Shown: one piece after another, positions 62,299 through 64,000 of the stretch
Position numbering within the stretch: the first letter of the stretch is position 1
Layout of the letters: every line of letters begins with the position of its first letter
Source: Muribaculaceae bacterium Isolate-110 (HZI)
Lineage (GTDB): Bacteria; Bacteroidota; Bacteroidia; Bacteroidales; Muribaculaceae
DNA: 64,000 bases
Assembly: GCA_003762875.1 (NCBI GenBank)
Contig: RIBL01000003.1
Location: 1 to 64,000 of the forward strand
Direction: 5' to 3'
Position numbers and translations under genes: made by a program
The notes under the pieces: model-generated
Told to the model about the DNA's origin: nothing
What the model saw: the letters and a program-made list of their open reading frames with translations, nothing else
Database searches by the model: none

Positions 62299-64000
62299 TT
62301 ACCAGATAATCACGCGCTCAGCCTCCGGACGATACATGGGCTGGCCTTCAGTGATGCCGAATGCCTCGAAGAAGGGAGCGATGTTGCGCAGAGTGACATT
62401 AACACGGTTGATGCCAAGCGAATGGACGTCGCCTGTAGTGAGCGAGCGTATCTCCTCGGGGCGGATATTGTTGGCCCAGAGGTTAGCATAGTTCATATAG
62501 AACACCTGCTCTGGAGTAAAGCCGTCTATGAGAGCCTCGGGCGACTTAATGTCGACACCCTTCTTGTCCTGAGCATTGAGGAAGGCTGTCATGGCTACAC
62601 GCAGACCACCCTGGTCGGCGATATTCTCTCCGAGAGTGTAGGCACCGTTAGCATGGAGACCGGGGAGCACTTCCACCTCGTCAAACTGAGCGGCGAGACC
62701 CTGGGTCTTCTCTTTAAACTTGGCAGCGTCCTCGGCAGTCCACCAGTTGGCCATGTTGCCCTGAGCGTCGAAGTTGCAGCCCTGATCGTCAAAGCCGTGA
62801 GTCATCTCGTGACCGATTACGACACCTATGCCGCCATAGTTTTCCGCGTCGGAGGCATTGGGATCAAAGAAGGGAGCCTGGAGAATAGCGGCCGGGAACA
62901 CGATTTCGTTGGCCAGAGGATTGTAGTAGGCGTTAACAGTCTGAGGAGTCATGCCCCACTCTGTGCGGTCAACGGGCTTGCCCCACTTGGCGTAGGTGTC
63001 GGCCTGATGCCACATAGCCACATTGTGCATGTTTTCATAATAGCTGAGTTTGGGGTCAATCTCCATCGACGAGTAGTCTTTCCACTTGTCGGGATAGCCG
63101 ATTTTGACTGTAAAGGCAGCGAGCTTCTCGTGGGCGCGGGCCTTGGTGGAGTCACTCATCCAGTCGAGATTGTCGATGTGCTGGCCGAGAGCCGTGCGGA
63201 GATTCTCTACGAGACCAACCATATAGTCCTTGGATGACTGGGGGAAGTATTTCTCGACATAGAGCTCACCCACAGCCTCGCCGAGAGCACTCTCGGTGGC
63301 CGACAGCGAACGTTTCCAGAGGGGACGAAGCTCCTGGACACCGCTCATCACCTTGGAGAACTCGAAGTTGGCATTGATGAAGTCGTCAGAAAGCTTGGAA
63401 GAAGCCTGGCTCACATAGTCCCAGAGATAATAGTCCTTGATTTCGCGGTCAGAGAGCGAGGCCATGAGCTTGGAAGCGGTGGCCATCACCTTGGGCGAGG
63501 AGACAATGATAGTGTCGGGGGTCGGGATGTTCATTGTCTCGATGAAGAAACGGTCCCAGTTGACCGAAGGATATGCCTCCTTGACCTGAGCGATAGTGTA
63601 GGGATTATACATTGCAGGGATGTCGCGGCTCTCCTCGCGTGTCTTGGAGTCCTTGGCCAGCGCGGTCTCTATTTTCAGGACATTGGCCATGATACGGTCG
63701 GCATCGGCCTTGGCATATCCGGCATTCTGCATCTGAGTGGAGATAAGAGTCTTGTAAGCCTCGCGCACCGAAGTGTTGCGCTCGTCGTCGAGCAGATAGT
63801 AGTCACGGTCGCCGAGTCCGAGGTGAGCACCGTCGAGATACATGGCATAGACCGTCGAGTTGGCGAGGTCTTCCATCGGGCCGGCTCCGAAGAAAGGCGA
63901 AGCATAGTTGCCGTGCATCCAGAGGAAGAGGTCGTTCATGCCTTCGTGGGGAGTCTCCTCGATTTTTTTGAGGTCGGCGAGAATGGGGGTCGCTCCCTCG
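62299..64000 (-). CDS. M13-family metallopeptidase (PepO/neprilysin-like), 5' end outside the window
   Basis: At least 566 residues are present: the frame stays open from the last complete codon at the right edge (EGATPILADLKKIEE) to the stop at 62299. The zinc site is IGHEMTHGFDD with the downstream GENIADQGG glutamate; NAYYNPLANEIVFPAAILQ is typical of M13. A full M13 protein is about 670 residues with an N-terminal signal, so about 100 residues are missing here. It should be a secreted or lipoprotein oligopeptidase. Confidence 0.93.
   Translation of the reverse strand, partial: EGATPILADLKKIEETPHEGMNDLFLWMHGNYASPFFGAGPMEDLANSTVYAMYLDGAHLGLGDRDYYLLDDERNTSVREAYKTLISTQMQNAGYAKADADRIMANVLKIETALAKDSKTREESRDIPAMYNPYTIAQVKEAYPSVNWDRFFIETMNIPTPDTIIVSSPKVMATASKLMASLSDREIKDYYLWDYVSQASSKLSDDFINANFEFSKVMSGVQELRPLWKRSLSATESALGEAVGELYVEKYFPQSSKDYMVGLVENLRTALGQHIDNLDWMSDSTKARAHEKLAAFTVKIGYPDKWKDYSSMEIDPKLSYYENMHNVAMWHQADTYAKWGKPVDRTEWGMTPQTVNAYYNPLANEIVFPAAILQAPFFDPNASDAENYGGIGVVIGHEMTHGFDDQGCNFDAQGNMANWWTAEDAAKFKEKTQGLAAQFDEVEVLPGLHANGAYTLGENIADQGGLRVAMTAFLNAQDKKGVDIKSPEALIDGFTPEQVFYMNYANLWANNIRPEEIRSLTTGDVHSLGINRVNVTLRNIAPFFEAFGITEGQPMYRPEAERVIIW

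Overview
The window is an ordinary chromosomal stretch from a member of the Bacteroidales. The family is an inference, but gene content and order fit Muribaculaceae or a close relative. Evidence for the order: nearly every readable promoter carries the Bacteroidetes -7 box TAnnTTTG, with TTTG or TTG about 20 nt upstream in the best cases; many lipoproteins and outer-membrane proteins; LptE/LptC of Bacteroidetes type; a probable type IX secretion sorting tail; a lipoprotein glutaminyl-cyclase-like enzyme; and an inositol-3-phosphate synthase. Genes are densely packed. I see no rRNA, tRNA, insertion sequence, prophage or CRISPR array.

Layout. 1-8.9 kb: an MBL-fold hydrolase faces a minus-strand block pyrG-yidC-BspA-like LRR protein-trmB-mrp-folK. 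8.8-14.5 kb (+): HAD phosphatase, ribF, a DUF1846-type protein, rlmN and an MFS exporter. 14.5-18.3 kb (+): lptE, a TPR-like protein, secG and an MsbA-like ABC exporter. 18.4-30.1 kb (-): a DUF4834-type protein, psd-pssA, a tyrosine phosphatase with cytidine deaminase, ompA between two near-identical repeats, and an RND efflux operon whose last gene is lpxA. 30.4-35.0 kb (+): DUF4199 protein, a dolichol-phosphate-mannose-synthase-like glycosyltransferase, nitroreductase, an envelope-protein pair and phoH. 35.2-38.4 kb (-): proC-proB-proA. 38.4-39.3 kb: a 935-bp gap with what looks like a long structured RNA gene, then an ECF sigma factor. 40-47.7 kb: M28/glutaminyl-cyclase lipoprotein, HIT protein, reverse rubrerythrin, an LEA-like protein, pckA, tpx, a secreted thioredoxin-like protein and rplS. 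48-53 kb (+): rimP-nusA-infB, with an intrinsic-terminator-like hairpin in the leader, then ftsB-like. 53.4-64 kb: coaX-OMP-lptC-corC, inositol-3-phosphate synthase, a second glycosyltransferase, a FadL-like porin and an M13 peptidase cut by the window edge.

Common themes are envelope building (YidC, SecG, LptE, LptC, LpxA, PssA, Psd, MsbA-like, OmpA, RND pump, FadL), core translation (TrmB, RlmN, RimP, NusA, IF-2, L19) and oxidative-stress defence (Tpx, rubrerythrin). The most interesting content is non-coding: a roughly 440-nt structured RNA candidate, a roughly 110-nt minus-strand sRNA candidate, the rimP leader attenuator, and families of intergenic palindromes that occupy all six convergent gene junctions.
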